DNA from: an uncultured Clostridium sp.
GTDB lineage: Bacteria > Bacillota > Clostridia > TANB77 > CAG-508
Length of the DNA stretch: 22,341 nt
Reading direction: 5' to 3'
NCBI GenBank assembly: GCA_900555075.1
Contig: USJO01000018.1
Span: 1 to 22,341 of the forward strand
Shown: one piece after another, positions 7,206 to 13,505 of the stretch
How positions within the stretch are numbered: the stretch's first letter is position 1
Layout of the letters: every line of letters begins with the position of its first letter
Translations under genes and position numbers: made by a program
Notes under the pieces: model-generated
What the model was told of the DNA's origin: nothing
Database searches by the model: none
Seen by the model: the letters and a program-made list of their open reading frames with translations, nothing else

Positions 7206-7694
7206 TTATACTATTTCTTCAACTTTTTTACCTCTTTTTTTGGCTATGTTTTCAACTGTTGACATATTTTCTAATGCATTCATTGTAGCATATCCTACGT
7301 TTCTTGGATTATTTGTACCAATAACTTTTGTTTTGATATCTCTATAACCTGCAAGTTCAAGTATTGGTCTTACACTACCTCCTGCAATAAGTCCTGTACC
7401 TTCTGCTCCTGGTTTAATTAAAACACTTGCTGAACCAAATGTACCTAAAAATTCATGTGGTACAGTTGTTCCAACGATAGGAACTTCTATTAAATTTTTC
7501 TTAGCATCTTCAATAGCTTTTTTAATTGCATCTGGAACCTCAGCTGCTTTACCATTTCCAATGCCTACGTGTCCATTTTCGTCTCCAACAACTACTACAG
7601 CACTAAATCTGAAATTTCTACCACCTTTAACAACTTTTGCAACTCTATTAATAGCTACAACTTTCTCTTTGAATTCCTTTGTCTTTTCTTCCAT
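7206..7694 (-). CDS. rpsE: 30S ribosomal protein S5
   Basis: Small-subunit protein near the mRNA entry and the decoding centre; its alterations affect fidelity and spectinomycin response in other bacteria. At 162 aa it is full length. The double-stranded-RNA-binding-like N-terminal domain spans about residues 10-75 with NRVAKVVKGGRNFRFSA and GHVGIGNGKAAEV. The C-terminal domain has GTGLIAGGSVRPILELAG. AAAGGAG lies about 12 bases before the ATG, somewhat far. The upstream spacer toward rplR is a heptad array. Confidence 0.99.
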   Translation of the reverse strand: MEEKTKEFKEKVVAINRVAKVVKGGRNFRFSAVVVVGDENGHVGIGNGKAAEVPDAIKKAIEDAKKNLIEVPIVGTTVPHEFLGTFGSASVLIKPGAEGTGLIAGGSVRPILELAGYRDIKTKVIGTNNPRNVGYATMNALENMSTVENIAKKRGKKVEEIV

Positions 7695-7723
7695 TTAAAA
7701 CTAATACTCCTTTCTTTTTTATA

Positions 7724-7772
7724 GAATTTGAATTTCTGAATTTTGATTTTCTAAATTCTATTTTAAAATTCT
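7724..7772 (-). repeat. Heptad-period repeat, rplR-rpsE spacer
   Basis: Seven consecutive 7-base units resembling GAATTTG or GAATTTT run on the plus strand from 7724 and continue through the rplR stop codon (7763-7765). The rplR C-terminal Glu-Phe-stop codons themselves fit the unit, so the array may have grown from the gene end. Confidence 0.5.
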
Positions 7773-8122
7773 AGACCTGCTTCTCTTGCAGCTTCTGCTA
7801 ATTCTTTTACAACACCGTGATATATATATCCGCCTCTATCATAAACTACAGTTTTGATATTTTTTTCTAAAGCTCTTTTTGCAACTAGTGTTCCAACTTC
7901 TTTAGCTGCTTCTTTATTTGAATGTTTTGTTTTAACTTCTTTATCTAATGTAGATGCTTGAACTAATGTTACGCCTTTAGTATCATCAATTATTTGGGCA
8001 TATACATTTGCATTACTTCTAAATACACATAATCTTGGGCATTCAGATGTTCCACTTATTTTTGTACGAACTCTTTTATGTCTTCTTTCTCTTTCTAATT
8101 TTCTATTAGTTTTAGAAACCAT
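7763..8122 (-). CDS. rplR: 50S ribosomal protein L18
   Basis: 5S rRNA-binding protein of the central protuberance, acting with L5 and, where present, L25. At 119 aa it has family length. It begins MVSKTNRKLERERRHKRVRT and continues with RLCVFRSNANVYAQIIDD; the end REAGLEF is the classic L18 terminus. The ATG follows GGAGG. The gene is separated from rplF by 175 bp, much of it a palindromic element (8171-8298). Confidence 0.99.
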   Translation of the reverse strand: MVSKTNRKLERERRHKRVRTKISGTSECPRLCVFRSNANVYAQIIDDTKGVTLVQASTLDKEVKTKHSNKEAAKEVGTLVAKRALEKNIKTVVYDRGGYIYHGVVKELAEAAREAGLEF

Positions 8123-8170
8123 TACTTTTATCCTCCTTTTTTCAATTATTAAACATATGTTTTTTGGACC

Positions 8171-8298
8171 AAATTAGGAATTTGAAGCAAGTATAACAAG
8201 GCAACCGAACTTAAAAATCCGGAAGCGTATATAGATACGCTGAGGAATTTTTAATGTGAAGGTTAACGCAGTTAGACGATGCTTAAAATTTCTAATTT
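8171..8298 (-). repeat. MITE-like 128-bp palindromic element, rplF-rplR spacer
   Basis: Terminal inverted repeats AAATTAGGAATTTGAAGCA (8171-8189) and its near-complement (8280-8298) match at 17 of 19 positions. The inner arms continue to pair, and a central hairpin GCGTAT-ATAG-ATACGC lies near 8225-8240. The right end overlaps the first base of the rplF stop codon. TGAGGAATTT just right of the central stem and GATGC near the right end are shared with the element at 10548-10662. No open reading frame is present. Confidence 0.75.
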
Positions 8299-8837
8299 TA
8301 TTTTTTACCAGTCTTACCCTCTTTACGTCTAATATGCTCTTCAGCATATTTAATACCTTTACCTCTATATACCTCTGGTGGTCTCTTAGTTCTGATAACT
8401 GCTGCCATTTCTCCAACAAGTTCTTTATCCATACCTCTTACAATTATTTGGTTTGGAGCTGGAACTTCGTATTTGATTCCTGCTGGTTCTACCATTTCTA
8501 CTGGATGTGAATATCCAAGTGTTAGGACTAATTTATTACCTTGTTTTGCTGCTCTGTAACCTACACCATTTATTTCTAATGTTCTAGTATATTCATTTAC
8601 AACACCAACTATCATATTGTTTATTAATGTTCTTGTTAAACCATGTAAACTTCTATTTTGAGGTTCATCATTTGGTCTTGTAACTGTTATAACATTGTTT
8701 TCTAATGTTACTTTTATATTTGGGTGTAATTCTTTTTCTAGAGTTCCCTTAGGTCCTTTTACAGTTATCTTATTTCCTTCTAGTCTTACTTCAACATTTT
8801 CTGGAACTGTAATTGGTTTATTTCCTATTCTTGACAT
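8298..8837 (-). CDS. rplF: 50S ribosomal protein L6
   Basis: Large-subunit protein at the base of the stalk close to the sarcin-ricin loop and the EF-G site. At 179 aa it has the usual length. It begins MSRIGNKPITVPENVEV and carries the two tandem alpha/beta repeats; the C-terminal signature PPEVYRGKGIKYAEEHIRRK precedes the basic end EGKTGKK. The ATG follows GGGGA. Its TAA stop shares a base with the right terminal repeat of the palindromic element downstream. Confidence 0.99.
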   Translation of the reverse strand: MSRIGNKPITVPENVEVRLEGNKITVKGPKGTLEKELHPNIKVTLENNVITVTRPNDEPQNRSLHGLTRTLINNMIVGVVNEYTRTLEINGVGYRAAKQGNKLVLTLGYSHPVEMVEPAGIKYEVPAPNQIIVRGMDKELVGEMAAVIRTKRPPEVYRGKGIKYAEEHIRRKEGKTGKK

Positions 8838-8851
8838 TTTAAAATCCCCTT

Positions 8852-8925
8852 TCTAATTTTCTAAAATTTGAAGCCAAACTTCTAAAAAGCTGACCTCAGA
8901 CTTCAGCCTTCTAACCTCCGTCTTA
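8852..8925 (-). repeat. Long heptad-period repeat, rpsH-rplF spacer
   Basis: About ten degenerate 7-base units run from 8852 to 8925 on the plus strand. They change composition from AT-only units (TTTCTAA) to mixed units ending in TTC or CTC (AGACTTC, AGCCTTC) near the rpsH stop. The spacer is only 85 bp, so the array fills nearly all of it. The part next to rpsH resembles the array next to the secY stop (5350-5372). Confidence 0.5.
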
Positions 8926-9321
8926 CCATATATATGCTAACACTTCTCCGCCAACACCTAATTCACGTGCTTTTTTATCTGTCATAACTCCTTTTGATGT
9001 TGATATAAGAGCTATTCCTAAACCATTTAATACTTTAGGAAGTTCTTCTTTAGAAGCATATATTCTTAAACCTGGTTTACTTATTCTTTTTAATCCAGAT
9101 ATAACTCTTTTACCTTTATCTGTATATTTTAGGCTTACTCTGATAATGCCTTGATTATCATTTTTGATTTCTTCATAAGCCTTTATATAGCCTTCATTCA
9201 ATAATATTTCTGCAATGTCTCTTTTCATATTTGAAGCTGGAATATCAACTGTCTTAAAGTTTGCTTGACTTGCATTTCTAATTCTTGTTAACATATCTGC
9301 AATTGGATCTGTTGTAACCAT
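8923..9321 (-). CDS. rpsH: 30S ribosomal protein S8
   Basis: Central-domain 16S rRNA-binding protein of the small subunit. In E. coli it represses the spc operon by binding a 16S-like site at the rplE start; no equivalent was identified here. At 132 aa it is full length, beginning MVTTDPIADMLTRIRNASQ and ending with GLGIALISTSKGVMTDKKAR and GGEVLAYIW, all S8 hallmarks. The ATG follows GGAGG. It is located between rpsN and rplF as expected. Confidence 0.99.
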   Translation of the reverse strand: MVTTDPIADMLTRIRNASQANFKTVDIPASNMKRDIAEILLNEGYIKAYEEIKNDNQGIIRVSLKYTDKGKRVISGLKRISKPGLRIYASKEELPKVLNGLGIALISTSKGVMTDKKARELGVGGEVLAYIW

Positions 9322-9360
9322 TTTTTATCCTCCTTCTTTATTTTTTTAATGTATTAATTT

Positions 9361-9546
9361 TTACCAGCTAGATTTCTTAATACCTGGTATCTCACCCTTA
9401 TGTGCTAATTCTCTAAAGCATATACGGCAAATTCCATATTTTCTAATATATCCGTGAGGTCTTCCGCATAATTTACATCTATTATATTCTCTAGTTTTGT
9501 ATTTTTGTTCTTTTTGTTGTTTTACAATCATAGATTTCTTAGCCAT
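9361..9546 (-). CDS. rpsN: 30S ribosomal protein S14 type Z (zinc form)
   Basis: Small-subunit head protein that contacts 16S rRNA near the A and P sites. The 61-residue length and Cys24, Cys27, Cys40 and Cys43 (CKLC, CRIC) mark the short zinc-binding form of Gram-positive bacteria (often named rpsZ or rpsN1). The C-terminus AHKGEIPGIKKSSW is canonical. The ATG follows AAAGGAGG with 11 intervening bases. A perfect 10-bp hairpin (9569-9591) lies directly upstream of this ribosome binding site. Confidence 0.99.
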   Translation of the reverse strand: MAKKSMIVKQQKEQKYKTREYNRCKLCGRPHGYIRKYGICRICFRELAHKGEIPGIKKSSW

Positions 9547-9568
9547 ATTTTCTTACTTTCCTCCTTTT

Positions 9569-9591
9569 CAAAATTTGCCAAGCAAATTTTG
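9569..9591 (-). repeat. Perfect 10-bp hairpin before the rpsN ribosome binding site
   Basis: CAAAATTTGC (9569-9578) and GCAAATTTTG (9582-9591) are perfectly complementary around a 3-base loop. In the mRNA the stem ends a few bases before the AAAGGAGG of rpsN. It has no T-run after it on the transcribed strand, so it is not a normal terminator. It may be an RNA processing or stability element. The same half-site GCAAATTTTGAA also precedes the rplO GGAGG near 7150-7165. Confidence 0.6.
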
Positions 9592-9626
9592 TATTATTCT
9601 TTCTTCACTATTAATTATTCATTAAG
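9592..9626 (-). repeat. Heptad-period repeat after rplE
   Basis: Five 7-base units such as CACTATT and AATTATT follow one another on the plus strand and overlap the rplE stop codon (9622-9624). The motif TTCTTCACTAT is shared with the array at 11055-11096, upstream of rplN, which suggests a common origin. Confidence 0.45.
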
Positions 9627-10161
9627 CTCTAAAAGGCATACCTAATAAAGCAAGCAATTCTTTAGCTTCTTCGTCAGAATTAGCTGTTGTAACAAATATA
9701 ATATCCATACCTCTTATTTTATCGATTTTTTCATATTCAATTTCAGGGAATATTGATTGTTCTTTAATACCTAAAGAATAATTTCCTTTTCCATCAAATG
9801 AATTGTTAGATAGTCCTCTAAAGTCTCTAACTCTTGGTAAAGACACATTAAATAGTTTATATGCAAAATCATACATTTTATCTTTTCTTAATGTAACTTT
9901 GCATCCAATATTTGCACCTTCTCTTAGTTTGAATGCTGCAATTGATTTTTTAGCTTTTGTTATAACTGGTTTTTGACCTGTTATAGCTGTTAAATCTGCA
10001 ATTGCGTTGTCTAGTACTTTAGGATTATCCTTTGTATCTCCTAAGCCTATATTTATAACTATTTTTTCTAGTTTTGGAACTTGCATAACTGATTTGTAAT
10101 TAAATTTTTTCATTAATGCAGGTATAACTTCTTTTTCATATTGTTCTCTTAACACTTCCAT
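9622..10161 (-). CDS. rplE: 50S ribosomal protein L5
   Basis: Central-protuberance protein that binds 5S rRNA and contacts the P-site tRNA and bridges to S13. At 179 aa it is full length. It begins MEVLREQYEKEVIPALMKKF and contains VPKLEKIVINIGLGDTK, the rRNA-contacting LREGANIGCKVTLR, and NYSLGIKEQSIFPEIEYEKI. The ATG is preceded by GGAGGG. It starts 18 bp after rplX, consistent with tight operon coupling. Confidence 0.99.
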   Translation of the reverse strand: MEVLREQYEKEVIPALMKKFNYKSVMQVPKLEKIVINIGLGDTKDNPKVLDNAIADLTAITGQKPVITKAKKSIAAFKLREGANIGCKVTLRKDKMYDFAYKLFNVSLPRVRDFRGLSNNSFDGKGNYSLGIKEQSIFPEIEYEKIDKIRGMDIIFVTTANSDEEAKELLALLGMPFRA

Positions 10162-10179
10162 AACCTACTTTTCCCTCCT

Positions 10180-10488
10180 TTATTTAATAACTGTTCCACA
10201 TCTTTTACAAATACGAACTTTTCCATCTTTTTCCACTTTATAGCCTATTCTTGCTGGCTTATTGCATTTTGAACATACAATATTAACTTTGCTTGTATGT
10301 ATTGCAACTTCTACTGGTACTATTCCACCTTCATCGCCTTGTTTTCTAGGTTTAATGTGTTTTTTTCTTACATTTACGCCTTTAACAACTATTTTTTCTT
10401 GTTTTGGCATTACTTCTAAAACTTCTCCAGTTTTTCCTTTATCATTACCTGATAAAACTTGAACTGTATCACCTTTTTTTATTTTCAT
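10180..10488 (-). CDS. rplX: 50S ribosomal protein L24
   Basis: Assembly-initiator protein of the large subunit, located near the tunnel exit. It is 102 aa. A KOW motif fills residues 1-35 (KKGDTVQVLSGNDKGKTGEV). The C-terminal half has a zinc-ribbon pattern with Cys72, Cys75, Cys94 and Cys97 (CSKC, CKRC), the metal-binding form common in Bacillota. The ATG follows GGAGGG. It is separated from rplN by 176 bp holding a palindromic element; a weak promoter-like pair (TTGTAC, 17 bp, TATAAA; plus 10522-10550) lies between that element and rplX. Confidence 0.99.
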   Translation of the reverse strand: MKIKKGDTVQVLSGNDKGKTGEVLEVMPKQEKIVVKGVNVRKKHIKPRKQGDEGGIVPVEVAIHTSKVNIVCSKCNKPARIGYKVEKDGKVRICKRCGTVIK

Positions 10489-10547
10489 AAAGGTTTTCCC
10501 TCCTTCTTATAGTTTTATAACTTTATATATTCCATCTTCATATAGTA

Positions 10548-10662
10548 CAAATCAAAATTGGTATATTGCTAGGCAAATTTTTTGATAAGAACGGTGGCGT
10601 GCTAATGCACGTTGAGGATTTTATTAAAAAATTTAACGACGCAAGATGCCGATTTTCATTTG
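10548..10662 (-). repeat. MITE-like 115-bp palindromic element, rplN-rplX spacer
   Basis: The ends CAAATCAAAATTGGTAT (10548 on) and GATGCCGATTTTCATTTG (to 10662) are imperfect inverted repeats. The inner arms stay complementary around a central CGTGC-TAAT-GCACG hairpin near 10599-10612. The right end is 2 bp from the rplN stop codon. TTGAGGATTTT right of the centre and GATGC near the right end match the element at 8171-8298 in the same orientation, so the two are probably diverged members of one family. No reading frame is present. Confidence 0.75.
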
Positions 10663-10664
10663 GG

Positions 10665-11033
10665 CTAAAGAACTTCAGGAGCTAGAGATAATATTTTCAT
10701 ATAATCCTTATCTCTTAATTCTCTAGCTATAGGTCCAAATATACGTGTTCCTTTTGGAGTTCCATCATCACGTATTATAACAGCTGCATTCTCATCAAAC
10801 CTTACATAAGAACCGTCTGCCCTTTTTATAGGTTTTTTTGTTCTAACTATAACAGCTTTAACAACGTCACCTTTTTTTACAACACCTGTTGGTATAGCAC
10901 TTTTTACTGATGCTACTATAACATCTCCAACACCTGCAAATTTTCTATGTGAACCGCCTAAACATCTAATACACATTAATTCTTTTGCACCTGTATTATC
11001 TGCTACTTTTAATCTTGATTGTTGTTGAATCAT
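10665..11033 (-). CDS. rplN: 50S ribosomal protein L14
   Basis: Large-subunit interface protein that binds 23S rRNA and is the docking site for silencing factor RsfS in other bacteria. At 122 aa it is the canonical length, beginning MIQQQSRLKVADNTGAKELM and ending with GTRIFGPIARELRDKDYMKI and LSLAPEVL. The ATG follows AAGGAGG. It is the first spc-type gene after rpsQ; no separate promoter is evident in the 69-bp spacer, so read-through from the S10 promoter is likely. Confidence 0.99.
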   Translation of the reverse strand: MIQQQSRLKVADNTGAKELMCIRCLGGSHRKFAGVGDVIVASVKSAIPTGVVKKGDVVKAVIVRTKKPIKRADGSYVRFDENAAVIIRDDGTPKGTRIFGPIARELRDKDYMKILSLAPEVL

Positions 11034-11054
11034 TCTAGGTTTCCTCCTTATATT

Positions 11055-11096
11055 AATTATTCATTCTTCACTATCTATTCTTCAAAATAATAAATA
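11055..11096 (-). repeat. Heptad-period repeat, rpsQ-rplN spacer
   Basis: Six 7-base units such as AATTATT, CATTCTT and TATTCTT follow in register on the plus strand and fill the spacer up to the rpsQ stop. The sequence type resembles the arrays at 9592-9626 and 2234-2268. Confidence 0.45.
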
Positions 11097-11102
11097 AACT
11101 TT

Positions 11103-11366
11103 CTACTTTATAACTGCTTTCTCTACAATTTCAACTACTCTCCATCTCTTATCTTTTGATAGAGGTCTAGTTTCCATTACTTTTACTTTGTCTCCAATTT
11201 GACATTCGTTATTTTCGTCATGTGCTTTCAATTTATATGTTCTTTTAACAATTTTACCATATAACTTGTGTTTAACACTTGTTTTAACTGATACAACTAT
11301 TGTTTTATCCATTTTGTTTGATGTTACTGTACCAATCATAACTTTACGAAGATTTCTTTCTTCCAT
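11103..11366 (-). CDS. rpsQ: 30S ribosomal protein S17
   Basis: Primary 16S rRNA-binding protein of the 5' domain with an OB fold. It is 87 aa and includes RKVMIGTVTSNKMDKTIVVS, the loop HKLYGKIVKRTYKLKAHDE and METRPLSKDKRWRVVEIVEK, all typical. The ATG is preceded by AAAGGAG. It follows rpmC after a 61-bp spacer carrying a heptad-period repeat. Confidence 0.99.
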   Translation of the reverse strand: MEERNLRKVMIGTVTSNKMDKTIVVSVKTSVKHKLYGKIVKRTYKLKAHDENNECQIGDKVKVMETRPLSKDKRWRVVEIVEKAVIK

Positions 11367-11389
11367 TTTTAATCTCCTTTCTTAATAGT

Positions 11390-11431
11390 GGATTTTGGAA
11401 TTTAAACATTTAATTTCTAAATTCTACCTAA
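11390..11431 (-). repeat. Heptad-period repeat, rpmC-rpsQ spacer
   Basis: Six degenerate 7-base units, for example GGAATTT and TAAATTC, run in register on the plus strand and end at the rpmC stop codon. They resemble the array after rplR (7724-7772). Confidence 0.4.
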
Positions 11432-11619
11432 GCTAGTTCTCTTTCTTTTAATACTGTGTTTATTCTAGCTATATCTTTCTTTGTTTCTTTTATTTTCATA
11501 GGATTATCTAATCCATTTGTAGCTAAATTAAATCTTAGTTTAAATAACTCTGTTTTTAATTCACCTAATTCTTTATTTAAGTCTTCTGAAGACATTTCTC
11601 TTATTTTTTCTATCTTCAT
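11428..11619 (-). CDS. rpmC: 50S ribosomal protein L29
   Basis: Small helical protein at the peptide tunnel exit, part of the docking platform for trigger factor and SRP with L23. At 63 aa it is the usual length: MKIEKIREMSSEDLNKELGE followed by LKTELFKLRFNLATNGLDNP. Its ATG overlaps the rplP stop in an ATGA arrangement, a sign of translational coupling. Its stop is followed by a heptad array. Confidence 0.99.
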   Translation of the reverse strand: MKIEKIREMSSEDLNKELGELKTELFKLRFNLATNGLDNPMKIKETKKDIARINTVLKERELA

Positions 11620-12050
11620 TGGGCATCACCACCTTGATTATTTTCTCTTGTTACGAATTTCGTTTTTACTGGTAATTTATGTGAAGCTAGTCTTAGAGCT
11701 TCTCTTGCAACTTCCTCTGAAACTTCTGCTATTTCAAATAGTATTCTTCCTGGTTTTACTGGTGCTACCCAATATTCAACAGCACCTTTACCTTTACCCA
11801 TACGAGTTTCAGCAGGTTTTTTACTTATTGGTTTGTTTGGAAATATTTTAATCCAAACTTTACCACCTCTTTTTATATAACGTGTCATAGCAATACGTGC
11901 AGCTTCAATTTGATTTGCTGTAATTAATCCAGCCTCTAATGTTTGTAATCCGAATTCACCTTCATTTACAACATTTCCTCTTGTTGCTTTTCCTCTATTT
12001 CTACCTTTTTGCATTTTTCTATATTTTGTTCTTTTTGGCATTACTGGCAT
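11616..12050 (-). CDS. rplP: 50S ribosomal protein L16
   Basis: Large-subunit protein at the A site and peptidyl transferase region, needed late in assembly. It is 144 aa. It begins MPVMPKRTKYRKMQKGRNRG and contains GEFGLQTLEAGLITANQIEA (about 32-51) and KPAETRMGKGKGAVEYWVAP, both L16 signatures. The ATG overlaps the rpsC stop by one base (TAATG), with GGAGG eight to nine bases upstream. This overlap implies translational coupling with rpsC. Confidence 0.99.
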   Translation of the reverse strand: MPVMPKRTKYRKMQKGRNRGKATRGNVVNEGEFGLQTLEAGLITANQIEAARIAMTRYIKRGGKVWIKIFPNKPISKKPAETRMGKGKGAVEYWVAPVKPGRILFEIAEVSEEVAREALRLASHKLPVKTKFVTRENNQGGDAQ

Positions 12051-12712
12051 TATTCTTCTCCTCCTTTTGTCTTTATTTTTTTAGTAGGAAGAACTTCTCC
12101 TTTATATATCCAAACTTTTACACCTATTTTTCCATAGGTTGTATCTGCTTCATAGAAGCCATAGTCTATATCTGCTCTTAATGTTTGTAAAGGAATTGTT
12201 CCTTCTTTGTAGAATTCTGTTCTTGCCATATCAGCTCCTGCCAATCTTCCAGATACAGATGTTTTAATTCCTAAAGCTCCTGCTTTCATTGCTTTTTGCA
12301 TACATTGTTTCATTGCTCTTCTAAATGAAATTCTTCTTTCTAGTTGATTACAAATGTTTTCTGCTACTAATTGAGCGTTTGTATCAACATCTTTAACTTC
12401 AACTATATTTAAGTTTACTTCTTTACCTATCAATTTTGATAGTTCTTGTTTTAAGCTTTCAGCTAAATTACCACCTTTTCCTATAACTACACCTGGTTTA
12501 GCTGTATAAACATTTACTTTTACAAATTTAGCTGTTCTTTCTATTTCTATTTTAGAAATACCGCTAATAAATAATTTTTTCTTTACATATTCACGAATTT
12601 TGTGGTCTTCTATTAAATATTCGCTAAAGTGTTTTGAATCTGCGTACCACTTTGAATCCCAATCTTTAATAACACCAACTCTTAATCCATGTGGATGCAT
12701 TTTTTGTCCCAT
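12050..12712 (-). CDS. rpsC: 30S ribosomal protein S3
   Basis: Small-subunit head protein at the mRNA entry tunnel with helicase-like activity in the ribosome. From the ATG at 12712 it is 220 aa and begins MGQKMHPHGLRVGVIKDWDS, identical in style to family N-termini. A TTG two codons upstream is less likely because it lies only four bases from GGAGGG. The KH type-2 loop GKGG lies at residues 78-81 (VVIGKGGNLAESL). The C-terminal domain has GIKTSVSGRLAGADMARTE. It overlaps rplP by one base and starts 15 bp after rplV. Confidence 0.99.
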   Translation of the reverse strand: MGQKMHPHGLRVGVIKDWDSKWYADSKHFSEYLIEDHKIREYVKKKLFISGISKIEIERTAKFVKVNVYTAKPGVVIGKGGNLAESLKQELSKLIGKEVNLNIVEVKDVDTNAQLVAENICNQLERRISFRRAMKQCMQKAMKAGALGIKTSVSGRLAGADMARTEFYKEGTIPLQTLRADIDYGFYEADTTYGKIGVKVWIYKGEVLPTKKIKTKGGEE

Positions 12713-12727
12713 ATTCAATCTCCCTCC

Positions 12728-13081
12728 TTAACCTTCTCTTAATTTAATTGTTATATGACTTGTTCTTTTTCTAATTCTTGAAGCTGAACCTTTTGCTGCT
12801 GGTCTTATTCTTTTCATTGTAGGTCCTTGGTTTGCATAGATTTCGCTAACAATTAAATTTCCTCTATTCATACCATGGTTGTTTTCTGCATTTGCTATTG
12901 CAGATTTTAACAATTTCTCTATTATCTCAGATGATGCCTTTGGTGTAAATTTTACAATTGCTAAGGCTTCATCAACTTTTTTGCCTCTTATAAGGTCTGC
13001 TACGATTTTAACTTTTCTAGCTGATATTCTAGCAAATCTTAAAGTAGCTGTTGCTTCTAGTACTTTATTTTCTTCTGGCAT
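12728..13081 (-). CDS. rplV: 50S ribosomal protein L22
   Basis: Large-subunit protein whose extended hairpin lines the peptide exit tunnel with L4. At 117 aa it is full length, including RFARISARKVKIVADLIRGK, the SAIANAENNHGMNRGNL helix and the hairpin tip MKRIRPAAKGSASRIRKRTS. The ATG is preceded by AGGAGG. It lies 30 bp after the rpsS stop in normal order. Confidence 0.99.
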   Translation of the reverse strand: MPEENKVLEATATLRFARISARKVKIVADLIRGKKVDEALAIVKFTPKASSEIIEKLLKSAIANAENNHGMNRGNLIVSEIYANQGPTMKRIRPAAKGSASRIRKRTSHITIKLREG

Positions 13082-13111
13082 TTAAGTTACCTCCTATAAA
13101 TATTATTTAGA

Positions 13112-13390
13112 CTATTTTACGTCTGTTTTCTTTTCTCCTGAATGTCCTCTAAATGTTCTTGTTGGAGCAAATTCTCCTAATTTGTGTCCTATCATTTCTT
13201 CTGATATATATACTGGAACATGTTTTCTACCATCATAAACTGCTATTGTATGTCCTACCATTTGTGGATATATTGTAGAAGCTCTTGACCAAGTTTTTAA
13301 AACTTGCTTTGTTCCACTTTCATTCATAGTTTCAATTCTTTTTAATAGTCTTTCTTCTATGAATGGTTTTTTCTTACTAGATCTTGACAT
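13112..13390 (-). CDS. rpsS: 30S ribosomal protein S19
   Basis: Small-subunit head protein that pairs with S13 and bridges to the 50S. At 92 aa it is the usual length. It begins MSRSSKKKPFIEERLLKRIE; the conserved body is KTWSRASTIYPQMVGHTIAV and the C-terminal signature HKLGEFAPTRTFRGHSGEKK. GAAGGAGG precedes the ATG. The 115-bp spacer toward rplB contains two hairpins (13418-13464 and 13472-13491). Confidence 0.99.
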   Translation of the reverse strand: MSRSSKKKPFIEERLLKRIETMNESGTKQVLKTWSRASTIYPQMVGHTIAVYDGRKHVPVYISEEMIGHKLGEFAPTRTFRGHSGEKKTDVK

Positions 13391-13417
13391 TAGATTTTCC
13401 TCCTTCTATTATTATGT

Positions 13418-13491
13418 AGGAACCTTCTCCTTGGTATTGACCTCAATAACAAGAAAAGTTTCCTCTAAGAGCCAGAATTCAAGCATTCTGG
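13418..13491 (-). repeat. Two consecutive hairpins in the rplB-rpsS spacer
   Basis: 13418-13439 and 13444-13464 form an imperfect hairpin of about 20 pairs with a 4-base loop (ACCT); arm sequences include CCTTGGTATTG and CAATAACAAG. A second hairpin, CCAGAAT (13472-13478) with ATTCTGG (13485-13491), has a 6-base loop. Neither is followed by a T-run on the transcribed strand. They could be a repeat remnant, an RNA processing site or a translation control element; the sequence does not decide. Confidence 0.55.
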
Positions 13492-13505
13492 ACAAAATAC
13501 TTTCC

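Noticed and set aside
10522..10550. Promoter-like TTGTAC-17-TATAAA upstream of rplX
   Set aside because: The -35 matches only three of six positions and the spacer is AT-rich enough to produce such pairs by chance, so it is mentioned only under rplX.
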